DNA of 64,000 nucleotides from Beijerinckia mobilis (lineage in GTDB: Bacteria > Pseudomonadota > Alphaproteobacteria > Rhizobiales > Beijerinckiaceae), in assembly GCF_000745425.1 (NCBI RefSeq), contig NZ_JQJH01000003.1, positions 186,001 to 250,000 of the forward strand, written 5' to 3'. Below are positions 37,680-45,984 of this stretch, one piece after another. The position numbers were made by a program, and so were the translations under genes. How positions within the stretch are numbered: the first letter of the stretch is position 1; the number at the start of each line of letters is the position of its first letter. Under the pieces are notes generated by a model. That model worked only from the letters and a program-made list of their open reading frames with translations, made no database searches and had not been told where the DNA came from.

Positions 37680-37695
37680 CATACCATCCGGTATA
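37680..37695. promoter_or_regulatory. Candidate TetR operator upstream of the efflux operon
   Basis: CATACC-ATCC-GGTATA, about 100 bases before the adaptor start codon, fits the pattern CATRCC-N4-GGYATR also seen at the tetR promoter (32905-32920). A weaker third match, TATTCC-TTTT-GGTATG, lies at 37736-37751. Confidence 0.6.
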
Positions 37696-37976
37696 AAACC
37701 AAAGTGCCCTCCGATGACCTTTTTGTCAATTGTTTTATTCCTTTTGGTATGGAATGGCGGAAGAATGCTGAATCACGGCAAAAATCTGTGCGCCTCGTTT
37801 CAGCCCGTGCGCGTGGAAAAGCGTATTGATATCAAAAGGCGAGAGGCCTGATTCATCGTTTTTGGGCCCCGCGACGGTGAGGTGGCGGTTCTCAAGCCGG
37901 ACTGCCTTTATCTCGACAGTTGGGGGCAAGGAGGCTGGGGATGCCGGCTTATTTCTGTGGAATTCGGGTATCTAAC

Positions 37977-38017
37977 GCATCAAACCGAAAAGTGGTGTCC
38001 ACTCTTCGGTTTGATGC
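37977..38017. repeat. Second copy of the gcatcaaaccgaaaag palindromic repeat
   Basis: The arms 37977-37995 and 37999-38017 pair at 18 of 19 positions around a TGT loop. The core matches the repeat at 29336-29384. It lies 46 bases beyond the stop codon of the PIG-L gene. Confidence 0.85.
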
Positions 38018-38063
38018 TGCGGATTTTGCGTTGTGATACTTATTCGCAGGAACCAAAATCGCT

Positions 38064-38750
38064 TTAAATCCTGGCATAATATTGACGGAAGGCTTCTGCG
38101 AAGTCACAGCGGGCTTCGAGCCCCCGATAACGCGCCCAGCGCATGAGTGTTTCGTCGGAAAGATAATTGTGCTTGCTGCGTATTTGCGAAGCGAAAACCT
38201 TATTGAAAATGGCGATCTTGCTCTGCACCAGATCTTCCGTCATTTCGACATAGAGATTAGGAGAGAAATCCATCGGATAGGGTTGATGGACATAAGTCGG
38301 ATTTTCCATCAAATAGATGGTTTGCGGCGTATAGCTGAAGGTTGGCCGTGTGGCGGCGATGACAGCTTCATAAACGATCGTATGATCATGGTGAAATGAG
38401 GGACCCATGATCATGAGGAGCTGCGGCCTCAAGCTGTGAATGACATTTTCACAGAATTTGACCAGGAATGAGCGGTTGACTGTATCGAGTCTGGCTTCCT
38501 TATCCAGTGGAAGTTGTTCGCCATTGACCTCCGGGCGAAGCCATTTTCCGCCAACGACGTTGACATATCTTTCATATTCATCAAGGCGCGTTTGCCGGCT
38601 GACGAAACCGTGATGCAATTGCAGATCGGAAGCGGCAATCAGGCAGAAATGAAGATCCAGTTCATCCTTGTATTTCAGGAAGTAGCCGCCAGCAGCAATC
38701 AGACTGTCGTCGCTGTGTGGTTCTATGACAAGGGTGACTTTTTTACTCAT
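38064..38750 (-). CDS. PIG-L family (LmbE-like) deacetylase
   Basis: Zinc-dependent deacetylase family acting on N-acetylglucosaminyl groups. The 228-residue protein shows the PIG-L zinc motif PHSDD (11-15) in place of the more usual PHPDD, and HHDH at 120-123. The start is taken at the ATG at 38750 (MSKKVTLVIEPH), behind AGGAGG at somewhat long spacing (11 bases); the frame is open to 38780. It follows the WbpP-type epimerase gene by 82 bases in the same direction, so a role in modifying an N-acetylhexosamine of a surface glycan is likely but unproven. The DNA is more AT-rich than the flanks. Confidence 0.8.
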   Translation of the reverse strand: MSKKVTLVIEPHSDDSLIAAGGYFLKYKDELDLHFCLIAASDLQLHHGFVSRQTRLDEYERYVNVVGGKWLRPEVNGEQLPLDKEARLDTVNRSFLVKFCENVIHSLRPQLLMIMGPSFHHDHTIVYEAVIAATRPTFSYTPQTIYLMENPTYVHQPYPMDFSPNLYVEMTEDLVQSKIAIFNKVFASQIRSKHNYLSDETLMRWARYRGLEARCDFAEAFRQYYARI

Positions 38751-38832
38751 TCCGATACATTCCTCCTGCCTATGGTCCATGACATTCCGGCAAGATTGCT
38801 GCCGGGTTTCCTCGGGATGGCTATTTGCGGGT

Positions 38833-39888
38833 TCAGAGATGTTCCCGGCAGCTCAAATACCAATGAACGGTTTCGCTCAATTGCGAGGATAATCCATCAT
38901 CCGGCATATAACCCAATTGCTCGCGCGCCTTTGCGATATTGGCAAGTGAGTGACGTATATCTCCCGTCCGGAAATCCGTATAATGCGGTTCTGCCGGAAT
39001 ATAGGGGAATTCATTGATGATACTATTGCGGATATAGCCGTATAATTGGTTAAGGGTCGTGCTGCGTCCGGTGCCGACATTATAGGTGCCTTCGTAGGCG
39101 GAATCCGGGGCGCATGCGGCCAGTAAATTGGCCTGCACGACATTGCTGACGTGGCAAAAATCCCGGCTTGTCTCGCCATCGCCAAAAATGGTTACCGGAT
39201 TGGCGCTGATCATGGAGTCAATCCATTTGGGAATGACCGCCGCGTAAGCCCCCTGTGGATCCTGCCGCACGCCGAAGATGTTGAAATAACGAAGGCCAAC
39301 GGATTTCACATGAAAGAGTTTCGCGAAGACGTCGGCGTAGAGCTCGTCGACATATTTCGTGATGGCATAGGGGGAAAGAGGACGTAGCTTGCCGTTTTCT
39401 TCTTTTGGCAGGCCCGGAGTATCGCCATAAACCGCGCTGCTTGAAGCATAGACCAGGCGTTTGACGCCTGCATCGCGCGCAGCGACGAGGATATTCAGGA
39501 AGCCATTGATATTGTAATCATTTGTGAGTGTGGGTTCCTCGATGCTCCTGGCGACCGAACAGAGGGCTGCCTGGTGAAGGACATAATCGGCCAGGAGAGT
39601 CTCGCCACTGTCGATCGAAAACATCATGGCATGCCGGCAATCATCCAGGCTGCTGATGTCGCCGTGGCGAAACTGGAAGCGTGACCATTGCTGTTCCGTT
39701 ACCAAAGCATGCACGGAATCGAGATTATCCCTTCGTCCCGTGGAAAGATTGTCGAGGCCGATGACATGCTGATCCATCTGCAATAGAGCTTCAAGAAGAT
39801 GGCTGCCAATAAATCCTGCGACACCAGTGACAAGCCAGATGCCCGGTTTGTCCAAGAGACGAGATTGAAGATCCGGATAAGTAATCAT
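38833..39888 (-). CDS. UDP-N-acetylglucosamine C4-epimerase (WbpP/TviC-like)
   Basis: NAD-dependent short-chain dehydrogenase/reductase-type sugar nucleotide epimerase of 351 residues. It follows Pseudomonas WbpP closely: GVAGFIGSHLLE (22-33), the SSS triplet at 149-151, the catalytic Tyr174-x3-Lys178 (SPYAITKY), LRYFNIFGVRQDPQGAYAAVIPKW and GDGETSRDFCHV. WbpP interconverts UDP-GlcNAc and UDP-GalNAc for O-antigen synthesis. About eight residues are inserted near residue 92 relative to WbpP. The start is chosen at 39888 (MITYPDLQSRL), where WbpP also begins. It is followed by a PIG-L gene; no other glycan genes are adjacent. Confidence 0.87.
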   Translation of the reverse strand: MITYPDLQSRLLDKPGIWLVTGVAGFIGSHLLEALLQMDQHVIGLDNLSTGRRDNLDSVHALVTEQQWSRFQFRHGDISSLDDCRHAMMFSIDSGETLLADYVLHQAALCSVARSIEEPTLTNDYNINGFLNILVAARDAGVKRLVYASSSAVYGDTPGLPKEENGKLRPLSPYAITKYVDELYADVFAKLFHVKSVGLRYFNIFGVRQDPQGAYAAVIPKWIDSMISANPVTIFGDGETSRDFCHVSNVVQANLLAACAPDSAYEGTYNVGTGRSTTLNQLYGYIRNSIINEFPYIPAEPHYTDFRTGDIRHSLANIAKAREQLGYMPDDGLSSQLSETVHWYLSCREHL

Positions 39889-40992
39889 GAAAATGGACCG
39901 AGCTGAATGGAGCTGGAAATCATTGCGGAAACAAAATAATTCCTGCATGATATGGAAGTGTTCGATTAATCAGTTTTACACTTTCACCAGGTCTCATCGA
40001 ACATGACCGTCTGCGAACAATGAGCTTCAGCTCGAGTGTCGCTCCCCGCTTTGTGGGGGAAATCTCCAAGGGTTAATCTCCAGATGATTATCGCACCTTG
40101 GCAATAGTCTATCTACAAAACACCTCAGGTCGATGACGGTTTATAAATCCTGTGGCATGCAGTCTCAGGATATAAAGAAATCGTAAAAACATCAACGATC
40201 GCGATCAACAAAAAAATGATATGGCATTCTCAGACGATAGTCGGAAAGAGAACATTCATTGGCTTGTCGCGGTAAAAATCTTTGTATTTGTTTTAACGGT
40301 CAGAGCAAAACATCAAAACATACGCCAAGCAGTAACGCTTAATGTCAATAAGATGATGGGTTTGTGCGTCCCTGTTCATGCAATTTTGTAGCTTCGCGCG
40401 TTATCATGCAGGTGTTTTGTGCATTAACAATTTAAGCGAATAATGGAGATGGTCTATAAGTAGATGGCAGGTTCCGATTATTTGCCGTACTGAATAAGCG
40501 TTGCAATATTAGCTGAGGTCCGGAAGAGGCTATCACTTCACGGAGATGGTGTATATTGTCATCCAAAAGTCTGCGGCAATCTAGGCAATTTCAAGGCTGT
40601 ATGCTTAAGCTTGCATTTCGAGTCCGGTGTTGTTCTTGTGTCTTGGTGATGTATCTTGGACGTGATGGTGAAAATAGCCCAGTCAAATCTTTTGCCTGTA
40701 TCGGCCGAAATCTATTGTAATTGTCTAGCGTGGCTGAAGTTCCATTTGAAACAGGATAATGTGTGTATATCGGATCCGTTACGCTTGAAGGAGTGCCGCT
40801 TTTCAAGCCCGCTTCCAAGTTTTCAAACGGATCCGGTCGCGCGGTAAATTCTCAAATTGGATGATGTTGATACACTATCATCTTGAAAATGCGGATAAGT
40901 TACCGAAGGTCGGGCGGCTTCGAACATTTTCTCGGTGTCTCACGAAAAACCGGCGCATTATGGAATTATTTCAATAATGTAAGAGCTCAATA
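39889..40992. other. AT-rich gene-free stretch of about 1.1 kb
   Basis: No frame longer than about 75 codons and none with a ribosome site or protein character. Base composition is clearly more AT-rich than the rest of the window. It holds one paired repeat, CGGATCCGTT (40770-40779) and AACGGATCCG (40826-40835). I see no recombinase remnant, tRNA or terminal repeat. It may be decayed sequence of a transferred cluster. Confidence 0.55.
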
Positions 40993-41979
40993 TCAGGGGA
41001 TGAGCACGGCTGCCCCGTCGAAACGGCCGGCTCGTAGGTCGTCGAGTGCACGATTGGCTTCTCTTAATGGGTAGCGCGTTATTTGTGTTACGATGCCGAT
41101 TTTTGGCGCGAGGCTCAGAAAATCGAGACCGTCCTGCCGTGTGAGATTGGCGACGGAGACAAGTTGTCTTTCCTCCCACAGAATATCGTATGGGAAGGAG
41201 GGGATATCGCTCATATGAATGCCGGCGCAAACCACGCGTCCCCCCTTGCGCACCGCGCGTAAGGCCGTCGGCACCAGAGATCCGACCGGCGCAAAGATGA
41301 TGGCAGCATCGAGCTTTGCGGGGGCAGACTCGTCGGATCCTCCCGCCCAGACGGCGCCCAGCTTGCGCGCAAAGGCTTGCGTGGTCGTGTCGCCGGGTTG
41401 TGTAAAGGCGAATACCGTGCGCCCCTGCCAGATGGCGACTTGGGCGATGATATGGGCTGCGGCGCCGAAGCCATAAAGCCCCAGCGTGCGCGCTTCTTCT
41501 CCGGCAATGACCAGCGAACGCCAGCCGATAAGGCCGGCGCAAAGCAAGGGGGCGAGACTGGCGTCATCGCCATCCTCACCTAATGGAAAGGCGTAACGGG
41601 AGTCGGCAATGGCCGCAGTCGCATAGCCTCCTTCACGCGTAAAACCAGTAAACAGCGGGTGGTCACAAAGATTTTCGTGTCCGCTTACGCAATAGGGACA
41701 GACACCGCAGGTGTGTCCGAGCCAGGGAATGCCGACCCTCTCGCCAACGCGTAACGTCTCGACGCCCGCGCCGATTGCGTCGATTCTGCCGACGATTTCA
41801 TGGCCAGGGATCATCGGTAGTCTGGGATTTGGCAATTCTCCGTCAACGACATGCAGATCGGTGCGGCATACGCCGCATGCGAGCACCCGCACACGGATCT
41901 CGCCGGGGCCTGGTTGGCGGTCTGGCAATTCCGTCCATTCGAGCGGCTTTTTCAAGGCTTTCAGGACCATGGCCTGCAT
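40993..41979 (-). CDS. Zinc-dependent alcohol dehydrogenase (MDR family)
   Basis: A 328-residue medium-chain dehydrogenase. The catalytic zinc region is seen at Cys38 (CGVCRTDLH) with His60-Glu61 (PGHE), and the structural zinc site as Cys91, Cys94, Cys97 and Cys105 (CGVCPYC...C). The nucleotide site is LYGFGAAAHI, a variant of the GxGxxG pattern. NAD preference and substrate are not determined. The upstream region carries a short inverted repeat (TTGAA-TATTG-TTCAA near 42103-42117). Codon usage matches the core genome, unlike the AT-rich stretch downstream. Confidence 0.9.
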   Translation of the reverse strand: MQAMVLKALKKPLEWTELPDRQPGPGEIRVRVLACGVCRTDLHVVDGELPNPRLPMIPGHEIVGRIDAIGAGVETLRVGERVGIPWLGHTCGVCPYCVSGHENLCDHPLFTGFTREGGYATAAIADSRYAFPLGEDGDDASLAPLLCAGLIGWRSLVIAGEEARTLGLYGFGAAAHIIAQVAIWQGRTVFAFTQPGDTTTQAFARKLGAVWAGGSDESAPAKLDAAIIFAPVGSLVPTALRAVRKGGRVVCAGIHMSDIPSFPYDILWEERQLVSVANLTRQDGLDFLSLAPKIGIVTQITRYPLREANRALDDLRAGRFDGAAVLIP

Positions 41980-42385
41980 ATCTTGTCCTTATTGTTGAAC
42001 GGCGTCAGGAGATGCGCCCGGACGGAACCGTGCGCGCACCAAAATGTGTCGGGCGGTACAGCGGAGCAGTGACACATATTCCAACCATGCGTGATCTGAA
42101 CAGTTGAATATTGTTCAATTGTTTTGATCACGCAAAGGTTCAATGATTACGCAAGTCGTGTCGGTCTATCTTGCATCTTGGAACCGGGCCTGCCGGGGGA
42201 TGACCTTCGGCGGTTTTCAAACCTAGTTGGTTATCTCGCATGAAGTGAATCCAAATGTTTGGCAAGGCATGTGCGACCCTTGCCATTCCTGGAATCATCT
42301 CTGCGCGGGTGCTGCCAATTGAATAGTTTTGCTAATGATTTCAAAACATAGTAGCGTAAATCCCGTTCGCTTGCGGAGAGGATTG
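41980..42385. other. Divergent intergenic region between adh and the Gly/His-rich gene
   Basis: No gene supported. The part next to the dehydrogenase holds overlapping TTGAA/TTCAA repeats near 42103-42117 that may be an operator. The last 60 bases lead into the small-protein ribosome site. Confidence 0.4.
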
Positions 42386-42679
42386 ATGAAACGATTCGTA
42401 ATTATTATGCTCGCTCTTGTGTCGCTCGACCTTTCCGTGTCCGAAACCTCCGCTCAAGGTCTCGTTGGCGGCGCCCAGCAGGGCGCGGCAGCGGGTAACC
42501 GTGCGGCTGGTCCTATCGGCGGCGTCGTCGGCGGGGCTGTTGGCGCCGGCGTTGGCGCTGCGACTGGAGCGGTCCAAGGCGTCGTCGGTGGTGTAAAAAG
42601 CACGGTGGGCGTGCCGCATCGCCGGAACAAGCACGTCATTCACCATCACCACCATCACCATCACGTTCACACCCGTTAA
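42386..42679 (+). CDS. Small secreted glycine-zipper protein with a natural His8 tail
   Basis: A 97-residue protein: signal peptide (FVIIMLALVSLDLSVSETSA), a Gly/Ala-rich block with glycine-zipper spacing (GGVVGGAVGAGVGAATGAVQG) that could insert in or coat a membrane, and a basic, His-rich end (eight consecutive His, then VHTR). The eight His use both CAC and CAT codons. GGAGAGG lies four bases before the ATG, so translation is likely. His tails of this kind can bind nickel, zinc or copper. Function unknown; no clear family. Confidence 0.7.
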   Translation: MKRFVIIMLALVSLDLSVSETSAQGLVGGAQQGAAAGNRAAGPIGGVVGGAVGAGVGAATGAVQGVVGGVKSTVGVPHRRNKHVIHHHHHHHHVHTR

Positions 42680-42922
42680 CGCCTTGAATGAGCGCGTTGA
42701 GGATGAGCGCGTTGAGGTCGCGAACTCTTAGGGCACATGGGAGACCATCGTCCTACGTGTCCTTTGAATGAGGCCGATCTTACCGTATCAATCGAGGGAA
42801 ATTGGTGTTCGGGCGGGTGCGGGTAAGCCTCTGATCCGTCCGTGTTCGCGGCCATTCGATGAACCGTTCAACCCAATGCGGAGTCTGACTCCCCGAGCCT
42901 TTGACCGAAGGAAGAAAAACGC

Positions 42923-43228
42923 GTGAAACCCTGGTTTTCCGGAGATCCTTCCCCCGGTGCCTTAAGCCTCATGCTCGGCGCGCATTTCGTTGGAGGGTTT
43001 TTGCTTGGTGTGATCTATTTTCGCGCCATGTGGTGGAACACGCGTCTGCTTGCGCAAGGTACCAGGCCGCTGCTGGCAATTTCGATTGCTCTTTGCCGCT
43101 ATGGTCTGCTCGGCGGCCTTTTGGTCCTGGCGAGCCGGGAGGGCGTTCTCCCCTTGCTCGTCACGGTCGCTGGGCTCTTTGTCGGCCGCTTCGTGATCTT
43201 GCGACGCGTGATGGCGAAAATTTCGTAA
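42923..43228 (+). CDS. AtpR-like small membrane protein (N-ATPase subunit family), orphan
   Basis: A 101-residue protein with three hydrophobic helices; the pattern HFVGGFLLGVIYFRAMWWNTRLLAQG, then ALCRYGLLGGLLVLAS and LFVGRFVILRR, resembles the AtpR (F1F0 ATPase subunit 2) proteins of N-type ATPases, including the conserved Arg in helices 2 and 3. In those operons AtpR sits with AtpQ and the ATPase subunits; here none are present. Start is GTG with GAAGGAAG about eight bases upstream. It ends eight bases from the convergent MFS gene. A relic or stand-alone function is possible; assignment is by eye. Confidence 0.6.
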   Translation: MKPWFSGDPSPGALSLMLGAHFVGGFLLGVIYFRAMWWNTRLLAQGTRPLLAISIALCRYGLLGGLLVLASREGVLPLLVTVAGLFVGRFVILRRVMAKIS

Positions 43229-43235
43229 ATTCTCC

Positions 43236-44441
43236 TCAGTCTTTTCTCTTCGGATGTTCCAGCCATTCGGTGAGGTAAACACCCGTCACGATCACACCGA
43301 GAGTGGTGCCGGTCAAAGCTGTCGTCCACCAGCCACCGGAATGATAGGTCAGGGTCGCGACGGCTGATCCAAGGGCACCGAGCAAAAAGACGATTGTCAT
43401 ATAGAGGGCATTCAAGCGTCCTCGGGCATGACCCGGCAGTGAAAAGATGACGCGCTGGCTGAGAATCTGATTGAGCTGGACCGCGGCGTCGAGAGTGATG
43501 GCGAAAATCGCGAGCGCGGCGAGCCAATGCCACGATACCGCGAAGCCGGATGCCAGACAGCTTAGTGCGATCCCGATGAGGGCGACCAAAGTGCCGCTGC
43601 GGACATAGCCGCGATCGCCGAGCCTTCCCGCGACAGGTGCCGCAAGAGCGCCTCCGGCGCCTGCCAGAGCAAACAGGGCGATCGCATCCTGACCAAGACC
43701 GAATCCATGGATCAGGACCAGCGGCGAGGCCGTCCAGAACAGGTTGAACACCATAAAGGCGATACCCTGATAAAAGGCGCGCCGCTGTAGCGGCCGTGCA
43801 GTCAGGACGATATGCCCCATGGAGCGCAGGATCGCGCCATAATGGTCACGCTCCTGCAACCGGTAATCCGGCAGGATGCGGGCGAGCCATACGAAGAGCA
43901 GAAGCATCATTCCGCTCGAGAGCCAGAAAACCGAGCGCCAGCCGGCATGTCCGGCGATCAGGCTTGCGATGGGCCGCGCGAACATGATGCCGGTGAGAAG
44001 TCCGGCCATGATATTGCCGATCGTCCGGCCGCGAATCTCCTCGGGAACCAGAGAAGCCGTGAAGGGGACGATGACCTGTGCACCGGCGGAGCAGAAGCCG
44101 ACGACGACGGCGCCAGCGAGAAACAATGCCTTCGACGGAGCAAGCGCAAGACCGACGAGGGCCAGCGCCGTGGCCAGCAATGTCGATAGAATAAGACGCC
44201 GGTTTTCGAGACAATCGGCGAGTGGGACGAGGAGCAGGAGACCGGCGCCATAACCAAGCTGGGTCAGCGTGACGATCATGCCGGCATAGCTCTCGTCGAG
44301 CTGCAATTCCGGCGCGATCAGGTCGACGAGCGGCTGCGCATAATAAAGATTGGCCACCATGGCGCCGCAGGCGACGGCGCAGGCGAGTGTCAGGGCCGAG
44401 GGCAGGCCCCGATCGTAGATTTCCGATGCGGCGATGGTCAT
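43236..44441 (-). CDS. MFS transporter (DHA1-like)
   Basis: A 401-residue membrane protein with about 12 helices. The signature between helices 2 and 3 is visible (VPLADCLENRRLIL), as is the helix 5 block (VPEEIRGRTIGNIMAGLLTGIM). It belongs to the drug/sugar-efflux-like MFS set related to YnfM, whose members export varied small molecules. Its start codon overlaps the stop of the preceding aldo/keto reductase gene by four bases, so the two are translated together. Substrate unknown. Confidence 0.85.
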   Translation of the reverse strand: MTIAASEIYDRGLPSALTLACAVACGAMVANLYYAQPLVDLIAPELQLDESYAGMIVTLTQLGYGAGLLLLVPLADCLENRRLILSTLLATALALVGLALAPSKALFLAGAVVVGFCSAGAQVIVPFTASLVPEEIRGRTIGNIMAGLLTGIMFARPIASLIAGHAGWRSVFWLSSGMMLLLFVWLARILPDYRLQERDHYGAILRSMGHIVLTARPLQRRAFYQGIAFMVFNLFWTASPLVLIHGFGLGQDAIALFALAGAGGALAAPVAGRLGDRGYVRSGTLVALIGIALSCLASGFAVSWHWLAALAIFAITLDAAVQLNQILSQRVIFSLPGHARGRLNALYMTIVFLLGALGSAVATLTYHSGGWWTTALTGTTLGVIVTGVYLTEWLEHPKRKD

Positions 44442-45496
44442 GACTTCAGATGGGGAGCGATGAGGGAGAGATCGGCCGCCGACAGGCGGTCGGCGGCGGT
44501 CGATGCTTGATGCCAGTAAGGATAGAGCAGCGGTTGCAGGCTGACCGCATCCAGTTTTGCTCGCTCATCGGCGGTAAGAACGAGATCGGCCGCCTTGAGA
44601 TTATCGGCTAGCTGCGTTTCTGTCCGTGCGCCGATGATTACAGATGCAACGCCCGGACGGCCGAGCAGCCAGGCAAGCGCCACTTGCGCGGCCGAGACGC
44701 TGCGTGCCTCAGCGATTTCGACGAGAACCTCGACGATGTCGTAAAGCTTTTCCACATCATGGACGGGTGGTTCATCCCACTCCGCCGCCTTGCGTGTGCC
44801 TTCCGGCTCCGGTTGGCCGCGCCGGTATTTGCCCGAAAGAAGGCCGCCGGCGAGCGGGCTCCAGACCACGAGATCAACGCCCTGATCAAGGGCAATCGGC
44901 ACCAGTTCGTGTTCCGCTTCGCGCGCCTGCAGTGTGTAATGGATCTGTTGGGCAATCGGGCGGGCACGCGGAAAGGCCTGCGTCACCCATAGCGATTTCA
45001 TGACATGCCAGCCGGAAAAATTGGAAACGCCGACATAATTGATTTTACCAGCGCGGACGAGATCGTCGAGAGCGGAGAAAATTTCCTCAAGCGGCGTCAG
45101 CCCATCCCATTCATGCAGCCAGTAGACGTCGATGTGATCGGTTTTGAGACGCCGCAGACTTGCCTCGCAGGCGTGAATCAAATGATGGCGCGAAAGGCCA
45201 CGCTCGTTCGGTCCTTTGTCGCCAGTGGGAAAACGCGCCTTTGTGGCGAGCAGCAGCCGTTCACGGCGCCCGAGCAGGACATCGCCGATGATTTCTTCGG
45301 AAAGGCCATCGGAATAGATATCGGCCGTATCGATGAAATTAACGCCAGCCTCCAGACATTGGTCGATTTGCCGTGCGGCCTCTTTGGTGTCCGTATTGCC
45401 GGTTTTGGCGAAAACTCCCTTGCCGCCGAACGTCATGGTTCCAAGCGTCAGTGCGGAAATTTTGAGTCCTGAGCGGCCAAGCGGACGATAATCCAT
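44438..45496 (-). CDS. Aldo/keto reductase (second)
   Basis: A 352-residue NADPH-dependent reductase with the tetrad Asp56, Tyr61 (DTADIYSDG), Lys86 (ATKARFP) and His128 (WLHEWDG), and VGVSNFSGWH. Start chosen at the ATG at 45496 (MDYRPLGRSGLKI), where homologues begin; an in-frame start at 45538 adds 14 residues. It is coupled by overlap to the MFS gene, suggesting one makes or detoxifies what the other exports. It differs from the first reductase (29.5 kb) and is not a recent duplicate. Confidence 0.9.
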   Translation of the reverse strand: MDYRPLGRSGLKISALTLGTMTFGGKGVFAKTGNTDTKEAARQIDQCLEAGVNFIDTADIYSDGLSEEIIGDVLLGRRERLLLATKARFPTGDKGPNERGLSRHHLIHACEASLRRLKTDHIDVYWLHEWDGLTPLEEIFSALDDLVRAGKINYVGVSNFSGWHVMKSLWVTQAFPRARPIAQQIHYTLQAREAEHELVPIALDQGVDLVVWSPLAGGLLSGKYRRGQPEPEGTRKAAEWDEPPVHDVEKLYDIVEVLVEIAEARSVSAAQVALAWLLGRPGVASVIIGARTETQLADNLKAADLVLTADERAKLDAVSLQPLLYPYWHQASTAADRLSAADLSLIAPHLKS

Positions 45497-45984
45497 ACGA
45501 TTTTCCCTAATCATGGTGCTGTGCCCGTTGGGGCACAAATTTCATGGAGATAATCAACCATGAGCTTTTGAAAATCTCAATCTGATTGAATTATTCCTGC
45601 GTCCTGCGGGATGACAAATGTCCGTGACCTTGCAAGCCTTCGGCGCGGCCTGAATGTGCGTTGTTTGAAAGGGAAAATATTTCCAAATCTTTGCGCGTCG
45701 TCGGACACAATTCGATTTGAAAATCCGCTGTTCCGGCAGCAGCCTCGCCATGGTGGAGAGCTGAGAGGCCAAAAAATGGCTGCCCGGAGTTGGAATCCTC
45801 GCCCTTTTCGACATTTCCTCTGTTTGACCGTCATATCAGCGATGTCTGACCTTGTGATATCACCACATTCAAGGATCCGTCCTGACCTTCCGCTTCGGGC
45901 GTTTCTTTTGCACGGCGGCGCTGCCGCCTGTTCGCGGCAGGCAACGAGGAAATTTGCGCGCACAAAGCGTGCGGGGAGGTTCGC
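45497..45984. other. Divergent intergenic region before the glycosyltransferase gene
   Basis: No supported gene. A leftward frame (45577-46440) and a rightward frame (45611-45988) overlap here, without ribosome sites or recognisable protein character; the first is mostly antisense to the glycosyltransferase gene. Confidence 0.45.

Larger units (their letters stand above)
37583..38063. other. Upstream region of the efflux operon; no gene
   Basis: Holds the candidate TetR sites near 37680-37751 on the right-hand side of the pump promoter and a palindromic repeat at 37977-38017. The small frames here show no protein character. Confidence 0.5.

Noticed and set aside
42634-42660. The His8 stretch as a cloning tag or vector contamination
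   Set aside because: The flanking sequence is continuous chromosomal DNA in the same frame, and no vector elements are near.
29493-45496. The two aldo/keto reductase genes as a recent duplication
   Set aside because: Their sequences differ throughout, with different lengths and flanking residues around the tetrad.
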